Shown: positions 1 through 6,218, counted from the first letter of the stretch. The stretch is DNA of 10,421 bases from JBDLIL01 sp039714855 (GCA_039714855.1 JBDLIL010000035.1:1-10421), one strand, 5' to 3'. Made by a program: numbers and translations. Notes: generated from the sequence alone by a model not told the origin.

Positions 1-192
1 CCAAAGCATGAAAAAAATAATTTAGATGATTTTCCCATGCCAGAGGAAATGCCTCCTCATTTGGGAGATGTTGTTATTTGTTTTCCTGAAGCTGTGAAGC
101 AAGCACAAAAATTTGGTAAATTGGTAGATGATCAGCTATGTTTTTATTTAGAGCATGGTCTTATGCACTTATTGGGTTATCATCATGATTAA
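1..192 (+). CDS. ybeY: YbeY endoribonuclease / rRNA maturation factor, C-terminal part (5' end outside window)
   Basis: An open frame runs from the first base to the TAA at 190-192 and gives the last 63 residues of a protein. Near its end is HGLMHLLGYHHD, which matches the YbeY (UPF0054) metal-binding signature HGxxHLxGYxH; its three histidines hold the zinc ion in this family. The upstream stretch LGDVVICFPEAVKQAQ also fits the family, where it is the strand LGDIxIxxxxAxxQA. YbeY is a small cytoplasmic metalloprotein involved in 16S rRNA 3'-end maturation and ribosome quality control. The protein stops one residue after the motif, so there is no C-terminal extension. dnaX follows after 30 bases on the same strand. 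Identity is secure from the motif; the start lies outside the window. Confidence 0.9.
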   Translation, partial: PKHEKNNLDDFPMPEEMPPHLGDVVICFPEAVKQAQKFGKLVDDQLCFYLEHGLMHLLGYHHD

Positions 193-222
193 AAATAAAT
201 CTGTAATTGGATATTAATAACT

Positions 223-1812
223 ATGTCTTGGTATAGAAAATATCGACCAACTAAAATAAGTGAATTGGCACTAGATTCTGTTAAATCTGAATTTGTCAAA
301 ATGATGGATAAAGGCTCGATTCCTCAAGTTTTACTATTTGCTGGACCGAAAGGCACAGGAAAAACTTCATCAGCTAGGATTATTGCTAGCATGCTCAACG
401 ATCCTCAAAATGAAGAAGTAGTTGATCATTTCTTCTTTAGCAAAAAAAGTCCCAAAAAATTAGCCTTAGTCGAACCAGACCATAATCAAGACATTGTTAA
501 GCGCATACATGCTGGCAGTTCTTTTGTGGTGCAAGAAATGGATGCTGCGAGCAATAGAGGTATTGACGACATTAGAGCGTTAAAAGAAAGATTAAGCTTG
601 CCGCCACAGGATGGCAAAATTTCTGTTTATATTCTAGATGAAGCACACATGCTTACCAAAGAAGCTTTTAATGCTCTGTTGAAAATGTTGGAGGAAACTC
701 CATCTCATGTGGTTTTTATTTTAGCAACTACTGAGTTACATAAAATTCCAGATACTGTCAGATCTAGGTGTTCTCTCATAAATTTTCAAAAAGCCAGTCA
801 AGAAGAATTAAGCAAAGTATTAGAGAAAATAATAAAAGAAGAAGAAATAGATATTGATGATGAAAGCAAAGCTTTAAAATTAATAGCTAAAGTTGCAGAT
901 GGGAGTTTCCGCGACGCTATTAAATTATTGGAAATGGCAGTGAGTACCGATAAGAAAGTGATGTTTGCTCAGTTGCAAGAAAAATTAAGAACAGTTGATA
1001 GGAGTTTGGTGCTTGATTTAGTAGAAGCTTTATTGGCCAAAGACGATCATTTGATTTGCAGGTTATTTCAAGAAATGAGATCAATGCAAGTGGATGAAAG
1101 ATTTCTATTTAAAAGTTTGTTAGAATATCTACACGAGCAGTTGTTATTAAATATTTCGGGCAATGTTAAAAGTGAAAAACTAAATTCTAGAATCTGTTTA
1201 TTTTTATTAAAAGAATTAACTACACTAGAAATAGCTAATAATTTACCAGTGCCCCTATTCTCCTTGGAAATTAAGTTTTTAGAACTTATTTTTAGATCTA
1301 AAGAGAAGGGTGGCAAAAACAATCCTTCTAAACAAGCTTCTCCAGCAGTGAAGAAGGAATCTACTTTTCGCAATGTGCAAGACCAAGTGGATGAAGCTGA
1401 TCTTAGCTCTAGTGATTTTGAATCGGATAGCCTGATGTCTGTATCAAAAGGAGATGGGGAAAAATTACTATCTGCTTGGGGGAGTTTTTTGGGAGCAGTA
1501 GAAGAAAGACAGGCCGCCATCGCTATGCTTCTAAGATCCAGCAAGCCTATTAAAGCTCTCAATGGTAGTTTGAGTATAGAAGTTTACTACCCATTTCATA
1601 AAGAAAAACTGGAGGACGCCAGCACTTTAAATATGCTTAAAGATTGCTCTCTTGCTTTAGCTGGGGGTTCGGTAGACTTAGAATTTGTATTGTCTAATAA
1701 AAATTCTTCTAATAGCTCCTCTTCCCGCCTTGGGCGAGACCAGGTGGGTGAAGTTAAGGGCAGTGAGGCAAACAATGTCTTACTTAATCTAGCAGAAGAA
1801 GTCTTAGTATAG
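223..1812 (+). CDS. dnaX: DNA polymerase III subunit gamma/tau (clamp-loader ATPase)
   Basis: This 529-residue protein is the ATPase of the clamp loader that places the beta clamp on DNA. The N-terminal AAA+ domain has SWYRKYRPTKISEL at 2-15, Walker A GPKGTGKT at 41-48, the DnaX signature DAASNRGIDDIR at 107-118, Walker B with DEAH at 139-142, sensor-1 ATTE at 168-171 and the SRC arginine-finger motif at 181-183. Residues 60-105, which normally carry the four-cysteine zinc knuckle, contain no cysteine. The lid and collar domains follow to about residue 360. Next come a Ser/Lys-rich linker (about 365-410) and a tau-like C-terminal domain (about 415-490) with a Ser/Asn-rich tail. No Shine-Dalgarno sequence precedes the ATG. 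A weak -10-like GATATT lies 7 bases upstream, so a leaderless start is possible. I saw no obvious slippery run that would make a short gamma form. Identity is very secure. Confidence 0.96.
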   Translation: MSWYRKYRPTKISELALDSVKSEFVKMMDKGSIPQVLLFAGPKGTGKTSSARIIASMLNDPQNEEVVDHFFFSKKSPKKLALVEPDHNQDIVKRIHAGSSFVVQEMDAASNRGIDDIRALKERLSLPPQDGKISVYILDEAHMLTKEAFNALLKMLEETPSHVVFILATTELHKIPDTVRSRCSLINFQKASQEELSKVLEKIIKEEEIDIDDESKALKLIAKVADGSFRDAIKLLEMAVSTDKKVMFAQLQEKLRTVDRSLVLDLVEALLAKDDHLICRLFQEMRSMQVDERFLFKSLLEYLHEQLLLNISGNVKSEKLNSRICLFLLKELTTLEIANNLPVPLFSLEIKFLELIFRSKEKGGKNNPSKQASPAVKKESTFRNVQDQVDEADLSSSDFESDSLMSVSKGDGEKLLSAWGSFLGAVEERQAAIAMLLRSSKPIKALNGSLSIEVYYPFHKEKLEDASTLNMLKDCSLALAGGSVDLEFVLSNKNSSNSSSSRLGRDQVGEVKGSEANNVLLNLAEEVLV

Positions 1813-1841
1813 TAGAATCGCTAATGTATCATAAATACTGG

Positions 1842-1859
1842 GTCCCGTTTTATTGGGAT
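1842..1859 (+). other. Small 5-bp hairpin in the dnaX-ybaB gap
   Basis: GTCCC at 1842-1846 can pair with GGGAT at 1855-1859 (one G-U pair) around an eight-base loop. It sits 30 bases after the dnaX stop and about 10 bases before the ybaB ribosome binding site. No U-tract follows, so it is not a classical terminator. It could mark an mRNA processing or stability site, or be chance. The gap is far too short for a 4.5S RNA, which is often encoded near dnaX elsewhere. Confidence 0.25.
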
Positions 1860-1868
1860 GACAATTAA

Positions 1869-1874
1869 AAGGAG
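1869..1874 (+). promoter_or_regulatory. Ribosome binding site that fixes the ybaB start
   Basis: AAGGAG lies four bases before the ATG at 1879. It lies downstream of the in-frame ATG at 1858, so it supports the later start. That start also gives the usual YbaB N-terminus. Confidence 0.75.
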
Positions 1875-1878
1875 CATC

Positions 1879-2166
1879 ATGGCAAATCCACTAAAAGCAT
1901 TGGGAGATCTAAATAAGTTGCGAACTCAAGCAAAAAAAATGCAGCAAGATTTAGCTGCTGAGGAAATTAGAATTGAAGAAGGCGATATCGTAGTAGTTAT
2001 TTCTGGAGACCAAAAAATTAAGCACTTTAGTGTTCAGGGTATTACTAGTCAAGATGCTATAGATGCTCTTAACAAAGCTATTAAAAAATCTCAAGAAATG
2101 GCTGCTAAAAAACTCCAAGAAATGACAGGTGGATTGGGTGGGATGATGGGTGGCGGTCAAAAATAA
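1879..2166 (+). CDS. ybaB: YbaB/EbfC family nucleoid-associated protein
   Basis: The protein has 95 residues from the ATG at 1879, starting MANPLKALGDLNKLRTQAKK. An in-frame ATG at 1858 would add seven residues (MTIKRSI), but the Shine-Dalgarno sequence sits inside that extension, so I reject it. YbaB proteins form small dimers that bind DNA and coat the nucleoid. The visible family features are an N-terminal helix with LRxQAxKMQxDL, a central sheet (EEGDIVVVISGDQKIKHFSV), a C-terminal helix with DALNKAIKKSQEMAAKK and a Gly/Met-rich tail (GGLGGMMGGG). dnaX-ybaB order is widely conserved in bacteria, often followed by recR; here rdgB takes the third place. The stop codon overlaps the rdgB start by one base (TAATG), which suggests coupled translation. 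Confidence 0.92.
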   Translation: MANPLKALGDLNKLRTQAKKMQQDLAAEEIRIEEGDIVVVISGDQKIKHFSVQGITSQDAIDALNKAIKKSQEMAAKKLQEMTGGLGGMMGGGQK

Positions 2167-2747
2167 TGAAGCTATTGTTTGCGACGCAAAACAAGGGTAA
2201 GCAAGAAGAAATAAGAGATTTACTTGGAAAGTCGGTTGAATTGCTTTTCCCTAGTGACCTAGCTTTGTCCGATCTAGAAGTTGAAGAATCTGGCAATACT
2301 TTTAAAGAAAATGCTTTTTTAAAAGCGAAAACTTTTGCAGATGAGTTTGCTGTAATTACTGCTGCGGATGACTCTGGTCTTAGTGTCGAAATGCTGGATG
2401 GCATGCCCGGTGTTTATTCAGACCGTTTTTTTTCTGGCAACGCAAGTGATAAAAATTTAGCTTTGTTAGAAAAGTTGGGCAATAATAAAAATCGCCAAGC
2501 TAAGTTTACCACTGCCATATGCTTGTATAATCCAATTTCTAAAGAAGCTAAGTATTTTTTGGGGAAAATTAATGGCCTGATAGCCTTGAGAGTAAAGGGT
2601 GAAAGAGGTTTTGGCTATGATCCGATTTTCATTCCTGAGGGTAGTAATAAAACTTGGGGCGAGCTTGGCCCAGAAGAAAAAAGTAAAAATAGCCATAGAG
2701 CAAAAGCACTGAATAAATTAAAACAATACTTGCGAAATAAGCTATGA
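2166..2747 (+). CDS. rdgB: RdgB/HAM1 family dITP/XTP pyrophosphatase
   Basis: This 193-residue enzyme removes pyrophosphate from non-canonical purine triphosphates (dITP, ITP, XTP) and so keeps them out of DNA and RNA. All the main family motifs are present: ATQNKGKQEE at 6-15 (substrate phosphate binding), ESGNTFKENAFLKA at 41-54, ADDSGL at 67-72 with the likely catalytic/metal aspartates D68-D69, GFGYDPIF at 148-155 and the base-binding SHR at 176-178. Length is normal for the family. The ATG overlaps the ybaB stop (TAATG), and its own TGA overlaps the next ATG (ATGA). There is no clear Shine-Dalgarno sequence for this start, so it is probably translated by coupling from ybaB. Identity is very secure. 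Confidence 0.95.
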   Translation: MKLLFATQNKGKQEEIRDLLGKSVELLFPSDLALSDLEVEESGNTFKENAFLKAKTFADEFAVITAADDSGLSVEMLDGMPGVYSDRFFSGNASDKNLALLEKLGNNKNRQAKFTTAICLYNPISKEAKYFLGKINGLIALRVKGERGFGYDPIFIPEGSNKTWGELGPEEKSKNSHRAKALNKLKQYLRNKL

Positions 2748-3952
2748 AAATTTATCAAGCACCTAAAAAAATACTCCAAAATTATGCTGATGTCTTAATT
2801 AACTTTGCTCTTAATTCCGGTGAAGGTGTGAAAAAGGGTGAAGTAGTTCAATGTGCGGTTCCGGATATCGCCAAAGATTTTGCTTTGGAATTGCAAAATA
2901 CTCTACTCAGGGCAGGAGCTTATCCAATGTTAAAAATATTGCCCACTGGTTTCGATAAAGATTTTTATTCTCTTGCTAACGAAGATCAGCTTAAGTTTTT
3001 TCCCAAAAAATATGTGCAAGAAAGGGTTAATCTTATTGATCACAGCATTGGGATTATTGCTGACCCATTTCCATTCGAATTAAAAGACACCGAGCCTAAA
3101 AAAATTGTTTTAGCTAGGGATTCAAAGAAAAAATACAGAGAGTGGTTGAATGACAAAGAGGCTAAGGGAAAATTTACTTGGACCTTGGGTCTTTGGGCGG
3201 TGGAGGCAAAAGCCGAGATAGTTGGGTTGAGTATGAAGGAGTATTGGCAACAAATTATAAATGCTTGTTTTTTAGACAAGAAAAATCCTGTTGCAGAATG
3301 GAAAAAAATTGCAAAACTCCAGAAAGACATATTGAAAAAGCTGAATAAAATGGAAATAGAATATTTGATAATTAAGGGTAAGGATATTGATATGAAGATC
3401 ACCCTTGGTAAGACAAGAATTTGGCAAGGGGGCAGTGGTAGAAACATTCCGAGTTTTGAGCTTTTTACTTCTCCAGATTGGCGGGGGGTTGAAGGCTGGG
3501 TGCAATTTAATCAGCCGGTTTATAGGTATGGCAACATTATTGAAGATGCTTATCTAAAAATAGAAAAAGGCATAGTAACAAAGTCTAGAGCCAAAAAGGG
3601 CGATAGACTTTTGAAGGAAATGCTTAGATCTAAAAATGCTAACAAAATAGGTGAATATTCATTGACAGATAAAAGGATGAGTAGAATTACTCATGTGATG
3701 GCAGAAACTCTTTATGATGAAAATATTGGCGGACCATACGGCAATACGCATATGGCCATAGGTATGGCGTACAAGGATTGTTATAGAGGAGATCAGAGTA
3801 AGCCAAGTAAAAAAGACTGGGAAGCAATGGGATTTAATATTGATAGCGCTGAGCACACAGATATAGTTTCTACTACGGATAGAACTGCAACAGCATTTTT
3901 CTCGGATGGGAGTTCTAGGATAATTTACCAAGACGGCAAATTTGTTATTTAA
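2744..3952 (+). CDS. M29 family metallo-aminopeptidase (PepS/AmpS type)
   Basis: This 402-residue protein matches the cytoplasmic M29 aminopeptidases, two-metal enzymes that remove N-terminal residues from peptides. The expected order of metal-site motifs is visible: N234-IPSFELFTSP with E239, IGEYSL with E304, DENIGGPYGNTHMAIG with E326 and H336, and HTDIV with H371 and D373. The family's usual counterparts are NxPxGEVFTxP, GExxL, LDENAxxHxAxG and HxDF. The C-terminal FFSDGSSRIIYQDGKFVI corresponds to the end of the family fold. The N-terminal half (1-190) is the mixed alpha/beta domain and has no signal peptide. Its start overlaps the rdgB stop by four bases (ATGA), with no Shine-Dalgarno sequence, so coupled translation is likely. 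Its 3' end is five bases from the convergent xth gene. The family is secure, the substrate unknown. Confidence 0.9.
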   Translation: MKIYQAPKKILQNYADVLINFALNSGEGVKKGEVVQCAVPDIAKDFALELQNTLLRAGAYPMLKILPTGFDKDFYSLANEDQLKFFPKKYVQERVNLIDHSIGIIADPFPFELKDTEPKKIVLARDSKKKYREWLNDKEAKGKFTWTLGLWAVEAKAEIVGLSMKEYWQQIINACFLDKKNPVAEWKKIAKLQKDILKKLNKMEIEYLIIKGKDIDMKITLGKTRIWQGGSGRNIPSFELFTSPDWRGVEGWVQFNQPVYRYGNIIEDAYLKIEKGIVTKSRAKKGDRLLKEMLRSKNANKIGEYSLTDKRMSRITHVMAETLYDENIGGPYGNTHMAIGMAYKDCYRGDQSKPSKKDWEAMGFNIDSAEHTDIVSTTDRTATAFFSDGSSRIIYQDGKFVI

Positions 3953-3957
3953 GATTC

Positions 3958-4731
3958 TCAAAATTCAAGCTCTATAGATATTGGACAGTGATCAGAGCCC
4001 ATTACTTGATCGAGTATTTTGGCAGATTTTAGATTTTTTCTTAGGTTTTTGCTGACCAAAAAGTAATCTATTCTCCAACCTACATTTCTATTTCTGGCTC
4101 TAGTTCTCATACTCCACCAAGTATATTTACCGGGATTTTTATCAAAAACTCTAAAGCTATCAATAAATCCCAAGCCCAGAAAACTATCAATCCATTTGCG
4201 CTCTTGTGGCAAAAATCCAGAGATTTTTTGATTGTCTTTTGGTCTGGCTAGGTCAACTTCTTTGTGAGCTGTATTTATATCTCCACAAACTATGATGTTT
4301 TTTTGAGTTTTTAATAATTTCTTAATATATTTGGAGAATTTCTGATAAAATTCCATTTTGTAATCTAATCTTTCCTTCGATCTTTTGCCATTGGGAAAAT
4401 AAATATTTAATAGGCTGAAATTATCATAATCAGTTTGAATAATTCTGCCTTCAAGGTCAAATTTGGGAACATTCATACCAAAAGAAATATGTTTTGGTTG
4501 AGGTTTGCTGTAGGTGACTACTCCGCTATAGCCTTTGCGTTGTGCTGAATTAAAATACGAGTGATACTTATCTATTTGGGTTAATTCGAATCCTAGTTGA
4601 TTTTCTTGTGCCTTTGTTTCCTGGAGACAGAAAATACTTGGATTAGCTTTTTTAAAAAACTCTAAAAAGCCTTTTTTATAAATAGCTCTAATACCATTTA
4701 CATTCCAGCTGATTATTTTTATTTTCTTCAT
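3958..4731 (-). CDS. xth: Exodeoxyribonuclease III (AP endonuclease, ExoIII family)
   Basis: This 257-residue base-excision repair enzyme cuts DNA at abasic sites and trims 3' ends. It has the full active-site set of the exonuclease-endonuclease-phosphatase fold: N10 in WNVNGIRA, E38 in LQETK, Y111 in NIYFPNG, D151 and N153 in CGDINTAH, D222 in GWRIDYFLV, and D247-H248 in GSDHCP. The YTWWSMR stretch at 203-209 is the lesion-recognition loop typical of bacterial ExoIII proteins. Length is normal. The ATG lies three bases after the stop of the RmlC-like gene and has no strong ribosome binding site, so the two are probably cotranscribed and translationally coupled. Its 3' end converges on the M29 peptidase with a five-base spacer that leaves no room for a terminator. 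Family identity is very secure; the choice between the names xth and exoA is only convention. Confidence 0.95.
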   Translation of the reverse strand: MKKIKIISWNVNGIRAIYKKGFLEFFKKANPSIFCLQETKAQENQLGFELTQIDKYHSYFNSAQRKGYSGVVTYSKPQPKHISFGMNVPKFDLEGRIIQTDYDNFSLLNIYFPNGKRSKERLDYKMEFYQKFSKYIKKLLKTQKNIIVCGDINTAHKEVDLARPKDNQKISGFLPQERKWIDSFLGLGFIDSFRVFDKNPGKYTWWSMRTRARNRNVGWRIDYFLVSKNLRKNLKSAKILDQVMGSDHCPISIELEF

Positions 4732-4734
4732 AAG

Positions 4735-5289
4735 TTAAAACTTGCTAGGGAATAACTCTCTGAGTGTTATAGAGTTTTTGTCTCTGTTAGACATAATCAT
4801 TTTTTCTTTTGCAATTGGCCATTTTATATTTAAGTCAGGATCAAATAAGCTTATAGCTTTATCGTTTTTTTTATCTCTACTGGTATATAGCTCGTCGACA
4901 CAGTATAGGTAGTTAACGGGACCTTCTAATACTAAAAATGAGTTGGCCACTCCTTTGGGAATAAAAACAGACAGGTTTTCTTTGCTTACTGATGCGTCCA
5001 GTGTAATGGTTTGAGTTTGGGAAAAGCTGGGAGAATTCGGACGAAGATCTGCAAAGGCACAAAAAGCTTTGCCTGTAATTACTGTAGCCAGTTTATTCCA
5101 ATCTTCAGCATGGAAGCCTCTTATCACATTTTTTTTTGAATAAGAAAGGTTTATTTGCTGTGTATAAAATTTATTCTTAGTTTCTTTTTCAATTTCAGGA
5201 ATAATATTAAGCTCAGTATAGAAACCTCTATCATCAGCATAGGCGCTATGTTCAAAAAGTTTCAGGCCCTTTATCTTATTGTTTTGCAT
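4735..5289 (-). CDS. dTDP-4-dehydrorhamnose 3,5-epimerase (RmlC) family sugar epimerase
   Basis: This 184-residue cupin matches the RmlC family in order and length. It has DDRGFYTEL at 19-27, QINLSYSKKNVIRGFHAEDW at 45-64, the core KLATVITGKAFCAFADLRPNS at 66-86, the lid region FIPKGVANSFLVLEG at 109-123, LYCVDELY at 128-135 and ISLFDPDLNIKWP at 146-158. The likely catalytic base His (H60) and its partner Asp (D170 in SNRD) are retained, as is a Tyr at 135. Two conserved positions differ: the usual RGLHYQ is RGFHAEDW, and the usual AHGF is ANSF, so a normally invariant His is Asn (N116). It may therefore act on another sugar nucleotide or only as a 3- or 5-epimerase. rmlA, rmlB and rmlD are not in the window. 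It lies between tRNA-Gln and xth. Family sure, exact substrate not. Confidence 0.82.
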   Translation of the reverse strand: MQNNKIKGLKLFEHSAYADDRGFYTELNIIPEIEKETKNKFYTQQINLSYSKKNVIRGFHAEDWNKLATVITGKAFCAFADLRPNSPSFSQTQTITLDASVSKENLSVFIPKGVANSFLVLEGPVNYLYCVDELYTSRDKKNDKAISLFDPDLNIKWPIAKEKMIMSNRDKNSITLRELFPSKF

Positions 5290-5294
5290 GCTTG

Positions 5295-5300
5295 CCTCCT
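5295..5300 (-). promoter_or_regulatory. Strong ribosome binding site for the RmlC-like gene
   Basis: Read on the minus strand, AGGAGG lies five bases before the ATG at 5289. It is the strongest Shine-Dalgarno sequence in the window. It shows that this genome does use Shine-Dalgarno initiation, which makes its absence at other starts meaningful. Confidence 0.8.
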
Positions 5301-5327
5301 ATTGTTTATATTTTTTATCTGTCGTTG

Positions 5328-5398
5328 ATGCCCCGTCAGGATTCGAACCTGAAATAAGTGATTCAGAGTCACTGGTGATGCCATTTCACTACAGGGCA
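5328..5398 (-). tRNA. tRNA-Gln, anticodon CTG
   Basis: The minus strand folds into a full cloverleaf of 71 bases. The acceptor stem is TGCCCTG with CGGGGCA. The D stem is GTGA with TCAC, around a loop holding GG. The anticodon stem is AGTGA with TCACT, around CTCTGAA, with anticodon CTG at 5364-5366. The T arm is TCAGG-TTCGAAT-CCTGA. The weak first pair U1-A72 is a known feature of tRNA-Gln and fits the anticodon, which reads CAG. The discriminator base is U, unusual beside the G73 of many tRNA-Gln. No CCA tail is encoded. The D and anticodon stems share the same GTGA/TCAC sequence. No terminator is seen in the 38 bases before the RmlC-like gene, so read-through is likely. Confidence 0.93.
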
Positions 5399-5421
5399 GC
5401 CATTTATTTTAGCTAGCAAAT

Positions 5422-5449
5422 ATTATACCCCTTGAAAAGCTGCTGTAAA
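5422..5449 (-). promoter_or_regulatory. Sigma-70-type promoter for tRNA-Gln and possibly the genes beyond
   Basis: On the minus strand a perfect -10 box TATAAT (5422-5427) follows a -35-like TTTACA (5444-5449) with a 16-base spacer. Transcription would begin near 5415, giving a leader of about 17 bases before the tRNA. It is the best promoter in the window and has no competing feature. Confidence 0.7.
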
Positions 5450-5484
5450 AAAGAAGTTAGCACCTTTGTTTTAACAAGACATAT

Positions 5485-5498
5485 TCAATATGCATTGA
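5485..5498. repeat. Short inverted repeat overlapping the regulator's -35 region
   Basis: TCAAT (5485-5489) and ATTGA (5494-5498) are perfect inverted arms around ATGC. The right arm overlaps the proposed -35 box TTGATA at 5495-5500, a usual place for a repressor or autoregulatory site. At five bases per arm in AT-rich DNA, chance is also possible. Confidence 0.3.
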
Positions 5499-5523
5499 TA
5501 TATAGCAAATTATAGCTTAGTAT
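5495..5523 (+). promoter_or_regulatory. Candidate promoter of the response-regulator gene
   Basis: TTGATA (5495-5500) and TAGTAT (5518-5523) match the -35 box at 5 of 6 and the -10 box at 4 of 6 positions, with the ideal 17-base spacer. Transcription would begin near 5530, leaving only about five bases before the ATG at 5536. That agrees with the lack of a usable Shine-Dalgarno sequence. Confidence 0.45.
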
Positions 5524-5535
5524 ACCAACTTTGGA

Positions 5536-6213
5536 ATGAGAAAAGTACTCTTGGTGCTAAAATCCAAAAAATTTGATAAACAATATATCCACAATATTTG
5601 TTCACGTTTATTGTTTTCTTACAAATTTTTTTACTCTTATTCTCTAGCTTTAGAGAGAATAAAAAAAACAAGCTATGATGTGGTAATTGTTTTTGATGAC
5701 TTAAGTAACGAATCTATAGAATTCTTGGAATATCTAAACACCAATCAATACCCAACAAGGGTATTTTTTTTAAGCCAGAGTTGTAAGTACATCGCCAATA
5801 AACTCTCGGCTTTGCAATCAGGAGCAGATGATTGTCTGAGTTTGCCTTGTGATCGCGAGGAATTTGATTTAAGACTTAACAAATTAGTATACACACAAAA
5901 AATTCACCCCAATGGAATTTTAAGAGTTGGTGAAGTAAACCTTCACCCTCATAACGGCACTGTTGAGTCTGGTGGACAGAGGATTCCTCTGCGAAGAAAA
6001 GAATTTCTAATTCTTTTTCATTTATTTCGTCATAAAAATTCTGTAGTGACCCGCGACATGTTATCTGAGCATATTTGGGGAGAACAAATGCCCAGTCCAT
6101 CAACAATAGACTCCTACATTAGGAGAATAAGAGTCTTGTTATCAGATAAAAGTAAAATTTTGGAAACTGTTTGGGGTTTTGGTTATAGAGTAACTGATAA
6201 AGAAAAAAACTAG
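5536..6213 (+). CDS. OmpR/PhoB-type regulator with a degenerate receiver domain
   Basis: This 225-residue protein has a receiver-like N-terminal domain (about 1-120) and an intact winged-helix DNA-binding domain (about 128-220). The DNA-binding part has LRRKEFLILFHLFRH at 152-166, the VVTRDMLSEHIWG turn at 170-182, the recognition helix STIDSYIRRIRVLL at 189-202 and the wing ETVWGFGYRV at 210-219. The receiver is abnormal. The acidic pair after beta-1 is missing (VLLVLKSKKFDK), the phospho-acceptor region reads DVVIVFDD so the usual Asp position is Phe53 with Asp at 54-55, and the lysine of the DYLxKP motif is Leu103. Only the Ser/Thr position (S80) and GADD (96-99) are kept. It may act without phosphorylation. 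No histidine kinase is in the window. Its TAG lies in the same CTAG as the stop of the convergent gene. Targets are unknown; autoregulation is possible. Confidence 0.88.
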   Translation: MRKVLLVLKSKKFDKQYIHNICSRLLFSYKFFYSYSLALERIKKTSYDVVIVFDDLSNESIEFLEYLNTNQYPTRVFFLSQSCKYIANKLSALQSGADDCLSLPCDREEFDLRLNKLVYTQKIHPNGILRVGEVNLHPHNGTVESGGQRIPLRRKEFLILFHLFRHKNSVVTRDMLSEHIWGEQMPSPSTIDSYIRRIRVLLSDKSKILETVWGFGYRVTDKEKN

Positions 6214-6218
6214 TTTTT
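6205..6218. repeat. 14-bp A/T palindrome holding both convergent stop codons
   Basis: AAAAACTAGTTTTT is a perfect palindrome. Its centre CTAG supplies TAG stops for the plus-strand regulator (6211-6213) and the minus-strand glycosyltransferase (6210-6212). The five A-T pairs are too weak for a normal terminator hairpin, though the T-runs on both strands could help pausing. Confidence 0.5.

Noticed and set aside
1068..1562. Minus-strand open frame of 164 codons opposite dnaX
   Set aside because: It mirrors a conserved coding frame and shows no motif or start signal.
1813..1868. 4.5S (SRP) RNA, often located next to dnaX
   Set aside because: The gap is too short and lacks the conserved SRP hairpin; only a five-pair stem is visible.
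1858..1878. Upstream ATG adding MTIKRSI to YbaB
   Set aside because: The Shine-Dalgarno AAGGAG at 1869-1874 lies inside this extension and points to the ATG at 1879, which gives the normal YbaB N-terminus.
2745..2747. Alternative genetic code with TGA read as Gly or Trp
   Set aside because: TGA ends rdgB, xth and rmd exactly where the families end, and Trp is encoded by TGG in conserved motifs.
3040..3447. Minus-strand open frame of 135 codons opposite the M29 peptidase
   Set aside because: It is a hydrophobic shadow of the conserved peptidase frame, with no start signal.
3953..3957. Bidirectional terminator between the convergent M29 peptidase and xth genes
   Set aside because: Only five bases separate the stops, and no GC-rich hairpin with a T-tract was found around them.
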